A DNA stretch of 64,000 nucleotides from a virus, in the IMG/VR virus record IMGVR_UViG_3300049427_000004, positions 114,867 to 178,866 of that record. One strand, given 5' to 3'. Both the position numbers and the translations under genes were made by a program. Below, one piece after another: positions 62,691-64,000 of this stretch (the first letter of the stretch is position 1; every line of letters begins with the position of its first letter). The notes beneath the pieces are model-generated. The model saw nothing but the letters and a program-made list of their open reading frames with translations. It did no database searches and was not told the DNA's origin.

Positions 62691-62813
62691 TGGGCGCTTA
62701 TTCCTGCCGCGGCTATTTGCGGAGTAGATCCCTTCGAGCTCGCGCGCCGCAATTTGAAGCCAGTGCTTATTGGGCTTACGGTGACGACAATCGTCGCTAT
62801 GTTCTTGATTTAA
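62679..62813 (+). pseudogene. 3' end of a host membrane transporter gene, cut by the prophage
   Basis: Open frame from the junction to TAA 62811-62813 encodes 44 residues that read as the last cytoplasmic loop and final membrane helix of a multi-pass transporter: IPWALIPAAAICGVDPFELA, ARRNLKPVL, then IGLTVTTIVAMFLI. GC-rich host codon usage. The 5' part is not in this window, presumably on the other side of the prophage. Which transporter family (for example a Na+/H+ antiporter type) I cannot say. It converges on the next gene with a 17-base overlap. Confidence 0.55.
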
Positions 62814-63381
62814 ACCTTTTTTGCTTCCGATAAAAAACGTACCCGATTAAGACGGCAGCTAGCCCTCCAATCGCAAGATAAAGCTTCCACGAGGATGAAT
62901 GATCCGCCTGCTGCAAGTCAGTGCCAAGCTGCGGCGGCAATGAACCATTGCCTAGCCATGCGATATGCTCATTCGCTTTGCTATGCAGCATTGTGCCGCT
63001 GCAAAGACTAACTTCCATCGACTTTCCTGTTGCCGCAGCATAAACCAAATAACGCTCGCCCTCCTGAAATTCAAAGCCGCAGCTGTCACTGCCGCTGGCA
63101 GTTAACACTTCGAGCGTTGGCGTAACATGCCCCTTCCATACTTCGTTGACTTGAAAGCTTGCCTTCACCGCTTTCCCTGACGAGCGAAATAAGGTTAATG
63201 AGGAAGGTTTGACAGATGTGGCTGTTCCTTCAAATACGGCATCGCTTTTGTTTTTGATCTCTTCAATCGAATCTGAACGAACACAACTGCATGCTGATGT
63301 TTCCTTTGGAAAAAACAGCATACTGGAGGCAAATACAGCTGTAATCAGCCATATCATGTTCCAACGTTTTTTGCTTTTCAT
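62797..63381 (-). CDS. secreted TIMP/netrin-like protein with C-terminal anchor
   Basis: 194 residues, ATG with AGGGGA upstream. Signal peptide (MKSKKRWNMIWLITAVFASS ... SAC), then the TIMP-type start C-S-C (ACSCVRSDSIEEIKNKSDAVF) and an OB-fold with paired cysteines (SDSCGFEFQEGERYLVYA, SLCSGT). The C-terminal hydrophobic helix (LYLAIGGLAAVLIGYVFY) with basic tail anchors it in the membrane. This family is common in Bacillus and Paenibacillus. Host gene by composition and codon use. Confidence 0.8.
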   Translation of the reverse strand: MKSKKRWNMIWLITAVFASSMLFFPKETSACSCVRSDSIEEIKNKSDAVFEGTATSVKPSSLTLFRSSGKAVKASFQVNEVWKGHVTPTLEVLTASGSDSCGFEFQEGERYLVYAAATGKSMEVSLCSGTMLHSKANEHIAWLGNGSLPPQLGTDLQQADHSSSWKLYLAIGGLAAVLIGYVFYRKQKRFKSRT

Positions 63382-63476
63382 TAATAGTCCCCTGACCTTT
63401 ATCTATAATAGGCAAAAGTAGCCTTTAAGCTTAGACGAGTATAACTGGGAAAATGTTGCAAGGTTGGGAGCATATA

Positions 63477-63522
63477 AAAAGGCTGTCTCTACTACAGCAT
63501 ACGCTGCGATAGAAACAGCCTT
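63477..63522 (-). terminator. terminator of the leftward MMPL gene
   Basis: AAGGCTGT / ACAGCCTT inverted repeat with T-run on the leftward strand. Confidence 0.85.
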
Positions 63523-63529
63523 CCATTTG

Positions 63530-64000
63530 TTACCCTTTTAAGCTTTGTTTCGTCTCTTCGATGAGCTCAACTTTAGCCGGCCAGAATGCTTTCTTGCCCA
63601 GCAAGGTCGTAATCGCCGGGACAAGGAATGGACGAACGATAAACGTATCCATTAATACGCCGATTGCTGTAATTAAGCCAAACTGGACAAGCACTTGGAT
63701 CGGCAGCGTGGCAAGCACGGAGAATGTAGCAGCAAGAATAAGTCCTGCCGACGTAATAACGCCTCCCGTTTCACTTACCCCTTCCTTGATCGCTTGCTTC
63801 AAAGGCATGATTTTGCGCTTCTGCCATATGCTCGAGATCATAAAGATATTATAATCCTCGCCGAGCGCGATTAGGAATACAAACGCATAGAGCGGAATGG
63901 CGCCTTGAATGGCGTCGACGCCCATGAAGTAATGCAGGATGATCCATCCTAAACCAAGCGCAGCCGCAAAGGATAGCAGCACAGTACCGATTAAGTAAAG
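63530..64000 (-). CDS. MMPL/RND-type exporter, C-terminal part, continues past window
   Basis: Frame open to the right window edge, so the N-terminal part lies outside. The visible part is the last membrane bundle of MMPL-family exporters: PLYAFVFLIALGEDYNIFMI carries the typical GxDYxxF(MI) motif (here GEDYNIFMI), then GGVITSAGLILAATFSVLA and VLMDTFIVRPFLVPAI near the end. Such pumps export lipids or drugs in Bacillus and Paenibacillus. GC-rich host gene. Confidence 0.88.
   Translation of the reverse strand, partial: LYLIGTVLLSFAAALGLGWIILHYFMGVDAIQGAIPLYAFVFLIALGEDYNIFMISSIWQKRKIMPLKQAIKEGVSETGGVITSAGLILAATFSVLATLPIQVLVQFGLITAIGVLMDTFIVRPFLVPAITTLLGKKAFWPAKVELIEETKQSLKG

Noticed and set aside
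62648-62833. Rightward 61-residue open frame across the junction
   Set aside because: It is rich in Arg/Ser in the host part, has no ribosome site, and runs in a different frame from the transporter remnant.
1-64000. tRNA genes, rRNA, CRISPR arrays, insertion sequences with transposase
   Set aside because: None seen in any reading; no regularly spaced direct repeats and no transposase domain.
1-64000. Arbitrium (AimR/AimP) communication locus expected in SPbeta-like phages
   Set aside because: No TPR-type AimR protein with short peptide gene is found here; it would have to lie in the unseen left part.

Overview
The window is mostly an AT-rich temperate phage (prophage) in a Gram-positive, probably Paenibacillus- or Bacillus-like chromosome. 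About 62.66 kb are phage. The last ~1.3 kb are visibly more GC-rich and carry ordinary host genes: a host transporter 3' end, a secreted TIMP-like protein and an MMPL-type exporter. The phage continues beyond the left edge. Gene order and content recall Bacillus phage SPbeta: a YonO-like single-chain RNA polymerase next to an HU protein, then PhoH, phosphoesterase, ClpP-like protease, terminase, portal, capsid, tail, a tyrosine recombinase amid tail genes (compare YomM), tape measure, distal tail, then amidase and holins. The comparison is from family knowledge, not a search.

Layout. 1-5.27 kb: a TubR/TubZ-type pair followed by small membrane proteins and a large HerA/VirB4/TraG-type ATPase, a miniature plasmid- or conjugation-like module closed by a terminator. 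5.29-14.1 kb: a sigma-A-like promoter, CoiA-like nuclease, the DxDGD RNA polymerase, a zinc/HTH protein, HU, PhoH and a phosphoesterase. 14.1-26.5 kb: packaging and head genes, including a structured non-coding stretch before the terminase and a scaffold gene with two internal in-frame start sites. 26.7-37.1 kb: tail chaperone candidate, Rha/KilAC antirepressor-like protein, recombinase, small tail/baseplate proteins and a 1581-residue beta-helix/FN3/LamG spike. 37.2-43.7 kb: a mostly lysogen-type cargo island with its own promoters, terminators and operators (acyltransferase, two XRE regulators, a GNAT gene with a tiny partner, a homing endonuclease, a lipoprotein). 43.76-49.95 kb: tape measure gene interrupted by a 258-nt ORF-less group I intron. 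50-58.9 kb: distal tail genes, holins and a three-domain amidase. 59.3-62.66 kb: homing endonuclease, repeats, a serine-recombinase zinc-ribbon remnant and a zinc-ribbon-repeat gene cut at the right phage/host junction.

The phage RNA polymerase probably drives part of the long rightward late operon. Several genes (portal, recombinase, small terminase candidate, lipoprotein) have a good Shine-Dalgarno site but no ATG/GTG/TTG at the right spacing; AUA or AUU lies there instead. At the right end integration cuts both a phage gene and the 3' end of a host transporter gene, so excision would be expected to restore both.
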